This document shows positions 23,548 to 31,385 of a stretch of 64,000 nucleotides of DNA, one piece after another (position 1 is the first letter of the stretch; each line of letters begins with the position of its first letter). The notes below the pieces were generated by a model. That model did not search any database. It was not told the origin of the DNA and saw only the letters and a program-made list of their open reading frames with translations. The position numbers and the translations under genes were made by a program. Source of the DNA: an uncultured Collinsella sp. (GTDB taxonomy: Bacteria; Actinomycetota; Coriobacteriia; Coriobacteriales; Coriobacteriaceae); contig UQIN01000002.1 of the NCBI GenBank assembly GCA_900541035.1, positions 62,001 to 126,000 of the forward strand, in the 5' to 3' direction.

Positions 23548-24867
23548 CTAACAAACCTGGGTTTTACCGATCATGATGTTGAGGATCTCGATGTCGGTGT
23601 CCTTCATGCCCACGCGGCCCACGTAGCCCATGCTGGCAATCGTCTGCTCGACGGTATCCTGAATGAGACCCTCGCCGGCGCGGAAGCCGCGGCCCTGCAT
23701 GGCCATATCGTGGCCCAGAATCGCAGCATCAACGGCAGCGGAAATCTTAGCCGCGCAACTCGCCTTGGCGCCATCGCACACGATGCCGCCCACGTTACCG
23801 AGCGTATTCGAGACCGTCGCGCCAATCTGCTCGCGCGTGCCACCGCACAGCCAGGTAATCGCAGCGCCGGCGCCGCACGCGGCGCAAATAGCACCGCAAA
23901 ACGCCGAGAGCGCACCAATATAGCTCTTGATATGCACGGCGATAAGATCGGACAGCATCACGGCGCGCACCAGGCGCTCGTGGTCGCAACGCAGGTACTC
24001 GGCATACTCCATGACGGGCAATGCGCAGGTAATGCCCTGATTGCCCGAGCCGCACACAATGGCGACCGGCAGCGCGCAGCCGTTCATGCGGGCGTCGGAC
24101 CCGGCGGCCGCACGGGCACGGGCACGGCAGGCGACGTCATCGGCACGAGCACCCAGCAGCGTACGACCCACCTCGGCGCCCCAAGCGTGCGCAAGGCCCT
24201 CGGCACTGATTGCGCCATTCAGCTCAATCTGACGCTCAACGGCAGCGCGGGCGTCCTCAATGTCACCGTCCTCGATAAAGTCGATGATGGACTCAATGCT
24301 CATGGGGGCATCGGCCTTATCCGCCGCACGCTCGGCCACCACGCGCTCGGCGCAGGCGGCACACTCCCCCGCCGACTTGCCGCATACCGGAATACCATCG
24401 AGCGTATGGCACGTGACATTAGTGTGGTGATCGGTAATCTCGACGACCGCGGTATGGCCCCCGGCCGTCGCAGTCACCTTGATGTAGAGGTTGGGCACAC
24501 CTTCGACAAGCGACACATCGCAGTAGCCGGCGTCGGCGAGGAGCTCGGCCACGCGAGCGCGGTCTTCATCGTTAACGCTCTCGAGCACCTCGAGCGCGCT
24601 CTTAGCGTCGCCGCCCACGGCACCCAGCACGGCCGCGGCCTCAATACCGTGCATACCGCCCGAGTTGGGCACGGTCACGCTCTTGACGTTCTTGATGATG
24701 TTGCCCGAGCAGGCAACATCCATATGATCGGGCTCGCAACCGAGCGTCTGGCTCGCCAGTGCCGCTGCATAGGCAACGGCAATGGGCTCGGTACAGCCGA
24801 GCGCGCAGACAAGTTCGCGGTTCAAAACATCGCAAAACGCGGCATCACGGATGGAATCGGTAGGCAT
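23548..24867 (-). CDS. cyuA: L-cysteine desulfidase (UPF0597/YhaM family)
   Basis: This 439-residue Fe-S enzyme splits L-cysteine to sulfide, ammonia and pyruvate, as in CyuA of E. coli. Typical segments are ELVCALGCTEPIAVAYAAALA, ACSGNIIKNVKSVTVPNSGG, GIPVCGKSAG, CGSGNQGITCALPVM and NTLGNVGGIVCDGAKASCAAKI; the cysteines in these segments include the cluster ligands. The start at 24867 follows CAGGAGAT. The inverted repeat TTTGAT-N8-ATCAAA at 24922-24941 lies in its promoter region. It may provide sulfide, in keeping with the sulfur and selenium genes elsewhere in the window. Confidence 0.88.
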   Translation of the reverse strand: MPTDSIRDAAFCDVLNRELVCALGCTEPIAVAYAAALASQTLGCEPDHMDVACSGNIIKNVKSVTVPNSGGMHGIEAAAVLGAVGGDAKSALEVLESVNDEDRARVAELLADAGYCDVSLVEGVPNLYIKVTATAGGHTAVVEITDHHTNVTCHTLDGIPVCGKSAGECAACAERVVAERAADKADAPMSIESIIDFIEDGDIEDARAAVERQIELNGAISAEGLAHAWGAEVGRTLLGARADDVACRARARAAAGSDARMNGCALPVAIVCGSGNQGITCALPVMEYAEYLRCDHERLVRAVMLSDLIAVHIKSYIGALSAFCGAICAACGAGAAITWLCGGTREQIGATVSNTLGNVGGIVCDGAKASCAAKISAAVDAAILGHDMAMQGRGFRAGEGLIQDTVEQTIASMGYVGRVGMKDTDIEILNIMIGKTQVC

Positions 24868-24921
24868 AGGTATCTCCTGCTTGCATAACGAGCTGGGCTC
24901 TCATAATAGTTAGCTCCTTTA

Positions 24922-24941
24922 TTTGATAACAATGCATCAAA
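24922..24941. promoter_or_regulatory. Inverted repeat TTTGAT-N8-ATCAAA upstream of cyuA
   Basis: The two half-sites are perfect complements and lie 55-74 bases before the cyuA start, a typical operator position. They resemble FNR/CRP half-sites, but with a longer spacer. Confidence 0.3.
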
Positions 24942-25040
24942 AACCGCAACCATGGTTCCGGCAGACGGCGCTCAAGCGCAAACTGACGACATTCATTCAC
25001 AAGAAGTCAGTCTTGTTGCCTGCTAAAGCGTTTGACCAAA

Positions 25041-25056
25041 AAACGCTCGAGCGTTT
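25041..25056. promoter_or_regulatory. 16-base perfect palindrome upstream of rpiB
   Basis: AAACGCTCGAGCGTTT is self-complementary and follows a TTGACC box at 25032, about 85 bases before rpiB. It could be an operator over the promoter spacer. The regulator is unknown. Confidence 0.35.
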
Positions 25057-25138
25057 ACGCAAAAGTCGCGCTATCATGCAGTCGAACGCGGTAAACACCT
25101 TTAGCATTTGCGCCGCACAGACCAGAGAGGAACCATCC

Positions 25139-25606
25139 ATGAAGATCGGTATCGGTAACGACCACGCCGCCGTCGAGCTCAAGAACATCATTTCCGAGCA
25201 CCTGAAGGAGCGCGGCTGCGAGGTCGTGAACTTTGGCACCGACACCTCCGAGAGCTTTGACTACCCTATCGCCGGCTACAAGGTGGGTAAGGCCGTTGCC
25301 AACGGCGACGTCGACCTGGGCATCCTCATCTGTGGCACCGGCGTCGGGATCAGCCTGGCTGCCAACAAGGTCGAGGGCGTACGCGCCGTTGTGTGCTCCG
25401 AGCCCTTCAGCGCCAAGCTCTCCCGCATGCACAACAATACCAACGTGCTCGCCTTTGGCGCCCGCGTCGTGGGCTCCGAGCTCGCCAAGATGATTGTCGA
25501 CGAGTGGCTCGACGCCGAGTTTGAGGGCGGTCGTCACGAGCGCCGCGTTAACCTTCTCAACGAGATCGACCACACGCGCGGCCTTAAGGTTGTCGACGAA
25601 GCCTAA
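25139..25606 (+). CDS. rpiB: Ribose-5-phosphate isomerase B
   Basis: This 155-residue enzyme interconverts ribose 5-phosphate and ribulose 5-phosphate. It begins MKIGIGNDHAAVELKN, has GTDTSESFDYPIAGYKVGKAV, the catalytic region GILICGTGVGISLAANKV with Cys near 67, and the HNNTNVLAFGARVVG loop, all standard for RpiB/LacAB. ATG 25139 follows AGAGAGG; the longer open frame upstream is not family-like. A clear terminator follows at 25634, so it is monocistronic. Confidence 0.92.
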   Translation: MKIGIGNDHAAVELKNIISEHLKERGCEVVNFGTDTSESFDYPIAGYKVGKAVANGDVDLGILICGTGVGISLAANKVEGVRAVVCSEPFSAKLSRMHNNTNVLAFGARVVGSELAKMIVDEWLDAEFEGGRHERRVNLLNEIDHTRGLKVVDEA

Positions 25607-25633
25607 ACTATTCAGTGCCACAAGCTAACAGCA

Positions 25634-25668
25634 GGGGCCCGCTCGGAACGCATGTCCGAGCGGGCCCC
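25634..25668 (+). terminator. Terminator after rpiB
   Basis: GGGGCCCGCTCGGA pairs with TCCGAGCGGGCCCC over a 7-base loop. It lies 28 bases after the stop; TTCATCGATTTT follows. Confidence 0.85.
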
Positions 25669-25689
25669 TTCATCGATTTTGAAATAAAA

Positions 25690-25719
25690 GGGCGCCGCGG
25701 ATGGAGCTCCGCGGCGCCC
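25690..25719 (-). terminator. Terminator after ndk
   Basis: On the minus strand GGGCGCCGCGGA pairs with TCCGCGGCGCCC and is followed by TTTTATTT. It lies 39 bases after the ndk stop. Confidence 0.85.
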
Positions 25720-25757
25720 AAGCCACACGCTAACAGCTTTAAGGAGTCAAAGCTGGT

Positions 25758-26162
25758 TTAGCCAAAGAAGCGCTTGATCTCGATCTCGGCGTTCTCCAGG
25801 CAGTCGGAGCCATGGATCACGTTGGCGTTGACATCGACAGCAAAGTCGCCGCGGATGGTACCAGGAGCAGCGTCAAGCGGGTTGGTAGCACCCATGAGGG
25901 TGCGCATCTTAGCAACAGCGGAGAGACCGGAAACGACCATCTTGACGACCGGACCGCTCGTCATAAAGTCGCAGAGACCGCCAAAGAAGGGCTTGTCGGC
26001 CAGATGGGCGTAGTGCTCCTCGACGGTAGCGCGCTCGAGCGTGGTCATCTCCATGCGCTCGATGACAAGGCCGCTGCGCTCAATACGAGCAACGACCTCG
26101 CCGATCTTGCGGTCGCGCACGGCGTCGGGCTTAATCATGATGAAGGTCTTCTCGATAGCCAT
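25758..26162 (-). CDS. ndk: Nucleoside diphosphate kinase
   Basis: This 134-residue enzyme exchanges terminal phosphates between nucleotides. It starts MAIEKTFIMIKPDAVRDRKIG, has KPFFGGLCDFMTSGPVV, MGATNPLDAAPGTIRGDFA and the active-site histidine in NVIHGSDCLENAEIEI. Normal length. The start at 26162 has GAAAGG 7 bases upstream. It is probably transcribed alone from a TTGTTT/TGTTAC promoter at 26229-26257. Confidence 0.93.
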   Translation of the reverse strand: MAIEKTFIMIKPDAVRDRKIGEVVARIERSGLVIERMEMTTLERATVEEHYAHLADKPFFGGLCDFMTSGPVVKMVVSGLSAVAKMRTLMGATNPLDAAPGTIRGDFAVDVNANVIHGSDCLENAEIEIKRFFG

Positions 26163-26546
26163 AAGGTAGCCTTTCAAGTAGGTTCGCGCGTGCCCAAGTC
26201 CCATTCCGGCACCCGCCTGGACTGCATCGTAACAGAGTTTTAGCTGCAGTTAAACAAAAAGCTGTTTATTGAAACGTTGCAATTTATTAAAGCGCTCCAT
26301 ATGTGTCACTTCTGTTTCGAAGCCCGATTAGAGTACCATCCGACCGCCCATCAACCGCATCAAACAGAGCAGGCGGTCGGTTGCCGCCCGCGAACGTACC
26401 CCCTTCACAACCTGCCCAAAGGTCCTACAGAAGTTCTCGACAAGCCCCTCCCCCATAGCAACAAAATACGGGCGCCCACATCAGCAGGCGCCCGTAAAGT
26501 GAAAACGATTTATCAATACATGGCCAAAACGGCTTCAGCCAAACCT
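26163..26546. other. Intergenic region upstream of ndk
   Basis: This stretch holds a candidate ndk promoter on the minus strand (-35 TTGTTT at 26252-26257, -10 TGTTAC at 26229-26234, 17-base spacer), a hairpin with CCGACCGCC/GGCGGTCGG arms around 26339-26381, and the argH terminator. No gene is seen. Confidence 0.45.
26469..26494 (-). terminator. Terminator after argH
   Basis: On the minus strand CGGGCGCC pairs with GGCGCCCG around a 10-base loop and is followed by TATTTTG, about 50 bases after the argH stop. Confidence 0.75.
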
Positions 26547-27977
26547 CTACTTTGCCCCGTGACCCATCTCGACGACCTTGGACAGCGATCCAAACACGCC
26601 CTCGTCAGCCACGAGCTGTGCCTCAGCGCGCTCAAGCTGCACGGCAACGGCGGCAGGGGCGGTGCCGCCCTCGGTCGTGCGCGCGGCGACAATCGACGGG
26701 ATGTCGAGCGCCTCGGTAATGTCGCGCTCAAAGAGCGGGCTTGCCTCCTGGAACACCTCAAACGGCAGGTCCTCAAGATTGCAGCCGCGCTTCTCGCACA
26801 TCAGAACCAGATGCCCCACCACGGCATGTGCCTCGCGGAACGGCAGACCACGCTTAGCCAGGTAATCGGCAACATCGGTGGCGGCAAGGTGACCCACGCC
26901 GCACTCGCGCGCCATGGCATCCTCGTTGACGGTCCAAGTCGAAATCATACCGGCCATAACGGACAGGCACTGCATGAGCGTATGGGCGGTATCGAGCGCG
27001 CCCTCCTTGTCCTCCTGCAAGTCCTTGTTATAAGCAAGCGGCAGGCCCTTCATGGTCACGAGAAGCTGCACCAGGTTGCCATACACACGACCGCTCTTGC
27101 CGCGGATAAGCTCGGCAAAGTCGGGATTCTTCTTCTGCGGCATGATGGACGAGCCGGTGGAGTACGAGTCGGAAAGCGTGATAAAGCCAAATTCGGAGCT
27201 CGACCACAGCACGATCTCCTCGGAAAGACGCGACAGGTGCATGGCCATGACGGAGCCGGCGTAATGCAGATCGAGCAGGAAATCACGGTCGGAAACAGCA
27301 TCGAGCGAATTGGGGATCACGCCCGCAAAGCCAAGTTCGGCAGCCGTCATCTGACGATCGAGCGGATAGCTCGTACCGGCAAGCGCGGCAGCACCCAGCG
27401 GGCAGTTGTCGGCGGCATCAAAGGCGGCCTTCAGGCGTGTAAAGTCGCGCGCGAACATCCAGGAATACGCCAGCAGATGATGCGACAGCAGCACGGGCTG
27501 AGCGTGCTGCATGTGCGTGTAGCCCGGCAAAATCACCTTGTCGTACTTCTTAGCCGCATCCACCAGCACATGGCGCAGCTCTAGATTGGCCTCCATGAGC
27601 TCCTTGGCCAGCGCCTTGACGCCCAGGCGTGTGTCGGTCGCCACCTGGTCGTTGCGCGAACGTCCGGTATGCAAGCGCTTACCGGCCTCGCCGATGCGGC
27701 GCGTCAGCTCGCTCTCGATGGACATATGAATGTCCTCGTCGTTGATGTCGAAGGTGAAGTTGCCGACATCGATATCCTGCTCGATTCCGGTCAGACCCTC
27801 GGCAATCGCCTGCTCGTCCTCGCCACTGATGATACCCTGGGCGGCCAACATCTTGGCATGCGCCTTAGAGCCGGCGATATCCTGCTTATAGAGATGTTTG
27901 TCGACCGGCAGCGACGCGCCAAACTCCTGCGTGACCTCGGCCACGCCCGCCTCAAAACGACCGCCCCAAAGAGCCAT
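26547..27977 (-). CDS. argH: Argininosuccinate lyase
   Basis: This 476-residue enzyme splits argininosuccinate into arginine and fumarate, the last step of arginine synthesis. It begins MALWGGRFEAGV, has the TGRSRNDQVATD segment, the TPGYTHMQHAQPV-like GYTHMQHAQPVLLSHH with the catalytic histidine, and the lyase signature GSSIMPQKKNPD. ATG 27977 has AGGAG upstream; the open frame continues 25 codons further without family likeness. It lies downstream of argG with a 56-residue gene between them. Confidence 0.94.
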   Translation of the reverse strand: MALWGGRFEAGVAEVTQEFGASLPVDKHLYKQDIAGSKAHAKMLAAQGIISGEDEQAIAEGLTGIEQDIDVGNFTFDINDEDIHMSIESELTRRIGEAGKRLHTGRSRNDQVATDTRLGVKALAKELMEANLELRHVLVDAAKKYDKVILPGYTHMQHAQPVLLSHHLLAYSWMFARDFTRLKAAFDAADNCPLGAAALAGTSYPLDRQMTAAELGFAGVIPNSLDAVSDRDFLLDLHYAGSVMAMHLSRLSEEIVLWSSSEFGFITLSDSYSTGSSIMPQKKNPDFAELIRGKSGRVYGNLVQLLVTMKGLPLAYNKDLQEDKEGALDTAHTLMQCLSVMAGMISTWTVNEDAMARECGVGHLAATDVADYLAKRGLPFREAHAVVGHLVLMCEKRGCNLEDLPFEVFQEASPLFERDITEALDIPSIVAARTTEGGTAPAAVAVQLERAEAQLVADEGVFGSLSKVVEMGHGAK

Positions 27978-28095
27978 GGAACCGTCTCCTTTCTCCAAAT
28001 ACCAAAACAAGCGTCCAAAGCAATGTGCCCTGTCGCTAAAGCGATTTATCAACCGCTAGTTTTACACACTCCCTGCCGCGCGCGGGGCCATGTGG

Positions 28096-28266
28096 CTAAT
28101 TTGCAAAGAAGTGACGCACCATGCACTTGGCGCCCAACGTCTCCCTCCGGATGTTGCCCTGCGAACCATCGATCCAGGCCTTCAGGCTCATAGGAACGTC
28201 CTCGACCCTTACAGCATCGAACTCGGGCGCAAGGGCAAGTAAAGCATGCGCGATAGCATTGAACAT
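28096..28266 (-). CDS. Small protein of 56 residues between argG and argH
   Basis: This short gene starts at ATG 28266, with GAGGAG 8 bases upstream, and ends at TAG 28096. It reads MFNAIAHALLALAPEFDAVR, then VEDVPMSLKAWIDGSQGNIR and a basic, cysteine-containing end. There is no signal peptide or clear membrane segment; the first 12 residues are hydrophobic. A TATATA box sits just before the ribosome site. It lies after the argG terminator and 118 bases before argH, so it may have its own promoter and be co-transcribed with argH. I do not recognise the family. Confidence 0.55.
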   Translation of the reverse strand: MFNAIAHALLALAPEFDAVRVEDVPMSLKAWIDGSQGNIRRETLGAKCMVRHFFAN

Positions 28267-28317
28267 AATGGATACTCCTCATATATATAGGCACAGAGCC
28301 GCCAAATTGATAGAAGG

Positions 28318-28345
28318 AGCCCCGCCGGACAACCCCGGCGGGGCT
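28318..28345 (-). terminator. Terminator after argG
   Basis: On the minus strand AGCCCCGCCGG pairs with CCGGCGGGGCT and is followed by CCTTCTATC, a weak T-run. It lies 155 bases after the argG stop. Confidence 0.6.
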
Positions 28346-28499
28346 CGGACTCAGCCGCAGACGCGGCATCATATATGCGGGCGGAACGTAGGGGCCACCG
28401 ATGTTAAGAAGTGTCAGCAAGCATAACGAAAGGTAGGGACCCCGTGCGCCCGTTATGTATCACGCGGATGGGCCGCGCGGATACCAAGGGAAGGAGGCG

Positions 28500-29726
28500 C
28501 TAGGCCTGGGCGGCAGCAGAGCTGGGGCCCTGGACCTTTGCCCACGTCTTGAGCGACAGCGTATCGATCTCGATAAAGCCGGCGCTGGCCTTCTCGTCAA
28601 ACGTGGTGTCGCGGTCGTAGGTAGCCAGACCGTAGTCGTAGAGGCTGAAGGGGCTCTTGCGGCCGACGACATGGCAGTTGCCCTTAAAGAACTTCAGACG
28701 GACAGTGCCGGTCACGAACTTCTGGGTGTCAGCCATAAAGGCGTCGAGCGCGTTTTTGAGCGGGCTGTACCACTGGCCGTTGTACACGGCGGTGGCCCAA
28801 TCCTGCTCGAGCTTAATCTTGGTCTTGAGCAGGTCGCCCTCGACGCAGATGTCCTCGAGCGCCTTGTGGGCGGTGATGAGCGTCAGGGCGCCGGGAACCT
28901 CGTAGCACTCGCGGCTCTTAAGGCCCACCAGGCGATCCTCGACCAGATCGAGACGGCCAAAGCCATTGTCGCCGGAGATCTTGTTGAGGGCGATGACGAT
29001 CTCGGAGAGCTTCATCTTCTTGCCGTCGACGGCGACGGGCTTGCCGGCCTCAAACTCAATCTCGGTGTAGGTCGGGGTGTCCGGCGTGTCCTCGGGGTTC
29101 TTGGTCATAACCCAAGCGTCGTCGAGCGGCTCGTTCCAGGGATCCTCCAGGTGACCGCACTCAATGGCACGACCCCACAGGTTGTCGTCGATGGAGTAGG
29201 GGTTGTCGTTGGCACCCTCGGGAACCGGCACGTTGTGAGCGTGGGCATAGGCGACCTCGTCGGGACGGCACTTCAGATCCCACTCGCGCACCGGGGCGAT
29301 AACCTTGAGCTCGGGGTCGAGGGCCTTGACGGCGGCCTCAAAACGGACCTGGTCGTTACCCTTGCCGGTGCAGCCGTGGGCGACGTAGGTCGCGCCAAAC
29401 TCGTGGGCGACCTCAACAAGCTTCTTGGCAAGCAGCGGGCGAGACAGGGCGGAGAGCAGCGGATACTTGTTCTCGTACATGGAGTTTGCGGCGATGGCCT
29501 TAGTCAGGAACTCATCGGAGAACTCGTCGCGCAGGTCGAGTACCTGGCAATCGAGAACGCCCAGGTCGAGCGCCTTCTGCTTCTTGGCATCCAGTCCGGT
29601 CTCTTCCTGGCCCACGTTGCCGCAGACGCAAACGACATCGAGATTCTTCTCGTCCTGGAGCCACTTGACACATACGGATGTATCAAGACCACCGGAATAT
29701 GCGAGAACGACTTTTTCCTTGCTCAT
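28500..29726 (-). CDS. argG: Argininosuccinate synthase
   Basis: This 408-residue enzyme joins citrulline and aspartate with ATP. The P-loop is VVLAYSGGLDTSVCVKWL near the start. Other segments are VAHGCTGKGNDQVRFE, PVREWDLK and SIDDNLWGRAIE, and the C-terminal DRDTTFDEKASAGFIEIDTL helix for tetramer contact. ATG 29726 follows GAAAGG. Together with argH downstream it makes arginine from citrulline; the rest of the arginine pathway is not in the window. Confidence 0.95.
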   Translation of the reverse strand: MSKEKVVLAYSGGLDTSVCVKWLQDEKNLDVVCVCGNVGQEETGLDAKKQKALDLGVLDCQVLDLRDEFSDEFLTKAIAANSMYENKYPLLSALSRPLLAKKLVEVAHEFGATYVAHGCTGKGNDQVRFEAAVKALDPELKVIAPVREWDLKCRPDEVAYAHAHNVPVPEGANDNPYSIDDNLWGRAIECGHLEDPWNEPLDDAWVMTKNPEDTPDTPTYTEIEFEAGKPVAVDGKKMKLSEIVIALNKISGDNGFGRLDLVEDRLVGLKSRECYEVPGALTLITAHKALEDICVEGDLLKTKIKLEQDWATAVYNGQWYSPLKNALDAFMADTQKFVTGTVRLKFFKGNCHVVGRKSPFSLYDYGLATYDRDTTFDEKASAGFIEIDTLSLKTWAKVQGPSSAAAQA

Positions 29727-30281
29727 GGCTGTTTCCTTTCGCCCTTGGTAGCTAGTTAGAACATCGGTCAGTTGCAAGTCACCTTGAGGTCAAAAACCGT
29801 GCAATATCAGGTTATTCAGCAGAATGCATCACAGGCATGCCCTAGAAACATGCGGCTATGTCGTGCTTAAAACCCAACGACCTCAAAATGACTCTGTTGA
29901 GGCATTGCGCCCCATGCGGACAGAGACGATTGTTATCGTCGTCGGGAAATTGCGCGCTGGCGTCGGATGGCATTGTCTGCAGTGGTGATGATCTTTACGA
30001 ACTGCATCTGCCTCTCCTTTCACCTATCGCCGGGCGCAATTCTAATATCGTAAACGGTACCTTTTCCTCGGTAAGCGGTTGTTTTCCCGTCTCCGTTTTC
30101 GATGGTCGCTATATTACGATAAAGTGCACGCTGCGCAAGCGACAAATTCAAATTTCTGAAAAGTTTTTTCATTACTTTGTGAAGCGTGGTGCAAATACGC
30201 TCCGTTCCTGCGAAAATACGCTCGACTACGAGTTGATGGTTATAACGTCTGAAACAATCTCGAAACGAAAGGCTCGCTTTT
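29727..30281. other. Long intergenic region upstream of argG and a Cof-type HAD gene
   Basis: These 555 bases are noticeably more AT-rich than neighbours and separate divergent genes. A TTGAGGTC/GACCTCAA inverted pair (near 29793 and 29880) and ATTC-AGCA-GAAT near 29814 are the only repeats I see. An open frame of 144 codons at 29858-30292 on the plus strand has no ribosome site and overlaps the next gene, so it is not called. Both promoters must lie here but cannot be placed with confidence. Confidence 0.4.
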
Positions 30282-31109
30282 ATGCAAACTAACGAATCGG
30301 ACGCCAACATCGGCAACATTAAGATTCTCGCCGTCGATATGGACAAGACGCTGCTGACCGACGAGCGTGTGCTGCCCCAGGGTCTTGATGAGCGCCTGGA
30401 CAAGCTCGCCGACGCCGGCATCGTATTCTGCCCCGCCAGCGGACGTCCCGCCCCCAAGCTCGAGGAGATGTTCGAGGGCATCAAGAACCGCCTCGCCTTT
30501 TGTCCCGACAACGGAGCTTGCGTGATCTATCGCGGCAGCTATATCTATAAGAGCAATATTGACGTGGAGCTGTATCAGCAGGTCTTGAGCCGTGCCTCGG
30601 AGGATCCTCGCGCTGTCCCCGTCCTGTGCTGCTTCGACGAGTTCTACGTGCTTGCCCGCGACCATCAATACCACGACGAGATCAGCGTCTACTACAACAC
30701 AATCAACTACGTCGACAGCTTTGAGGGCATTGATTTCGAGTCCAACAAGATTTCGGTCTTCTTCCCCGGCTACGACGCCGAGCCCGCTTTCCGCGAGACC
30801 TATAGCCCCGAGTTCTCGGACAAACTCTACGTCACCAACGCTGGGCGCGAGTGGATCGACTTTATGAACCTGGGCGTCGACAAGGGCGCCGGCGTCGCTC
30901 ACCTGTGCGAGCACCTGGGCATCGATATTGCCGATGCTGCCGCCGTGGGCGACACCTACAACGACATCCCCATGCTGGAGCGCGTCGGTCACAGCTTTAT
31001 CGTGGACAATGCCGAGGAGCACATGAACGCGCACGCCAAGTGGCGCATTCCGAGCAACAACGACGGGGGCGTACTGACGCTCATCGACGCCATCCTGGCG
31101 GCTCGTTAA
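30282..31109 (+). CDS. Cof-type HAD-IIB hydrolase
   Basis: This sugar-phosphatase-like protein has 275 residues. Motif I is ILAVDMDKTLLTDERVL (about 14-30), motif II is FCPASGRP, and the C-terminal segment GVDKGAGVAHLCEHLGID with AAVGDTYNDIPMLERVG carries motifs III and IV. The large C2 cap between them marks the Cof/YidA class, which dephosphorylates a broad set of phosphosugars and cofactors. ATG 30282 has GAAAGG 9 bases upstream. It is followed by a very long inverted repeat. Confidence 0.88.
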   Translation: MQTNESDANIGNIKILAVDMDKTLLTDERVLPQGLDERLDKLADAGIVFCPASGRPAPKLEEMFEGIKNRLAFCPDNGACVIYRGSYIYKSNIDVELYQQVLSRASEDPRAVPVLCCFDEFYVLARDHQYHDEISVYYNTINYVDSFEGIDFESNKISVFFPGYDAEPAFRETYSPEFSDKLYVTNAGREWIDFMNLGVDKGAGVAHLCEHLGIDIADAAAVGDTYNDIPMLERVGHSFIVDNAEEHMNAHAKWRIPSNNDGGVLTLIDAILAAR

Positions 31110-31120
31110 CGTTGCTCGTC

Positions 31121-31250
31121 GGACCTGGCCGGGCGAGGCGGGTAAGTTTTTCGTTCGGTCAGGTCCTGGGCTCGCTCGGAAAGCACATTAAGTGCTTTCC
31201 GGCTCGTGCGGAATCTACGAAAAACTTACCCGCCTCGCCCGGCCAGGTCC
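31121..31250. repeat. Giant nested inverted repeat, 34-base perfect arms
   Basis: Arms 31121-31154 and 31217-31250 are exact reverse complements over 34 bases (left arm begins GGACCTGGCCGGGCGAGGCG). Inside lies a second perfect stem, CGGAAAGCAC-ATTAA-GTGCTTTCCG, at 31177-31201. The element fills the gap between the Cof-type HAD gene and polA. Confidence 0.9.
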
Positions 31251-31320
31251 TGCGGTGACTTGCTTGCCGCCTGGATGGCGTCTTGGCGTCTAGATACTTG
31301 GCTGATTTTTTTGGAATGAA

Positions 31321-31348
31321 GGGGGCTCCTTGTTGGCAAGGAGCCCCC
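31321..31348. terminator. Terminator between HAD gene and polA
   Basis: GGGGGCTCCTTG pairs with CAAGGAGCCCCC over a 4-base loop. Thymines follow on the plus strand (CTGGTTTTGG) and weakly on the minus strand, so it may end both convergent genes. Confidence 0.75.
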
Positions 31349-31385
31349 TTCTGGTTTTGGTTACTTTGGAATTGTGGATGCTTCC

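Noticed and set aside
29858..30292. Plus-strand open frame of 144 codons upstream of the Cof-type HAD gene
   Set aside because: It has no ribosome site, overlaps the start of a clear gene, and its product has no recognisable pattern; the region reads as AT-rich regulatory DNA.
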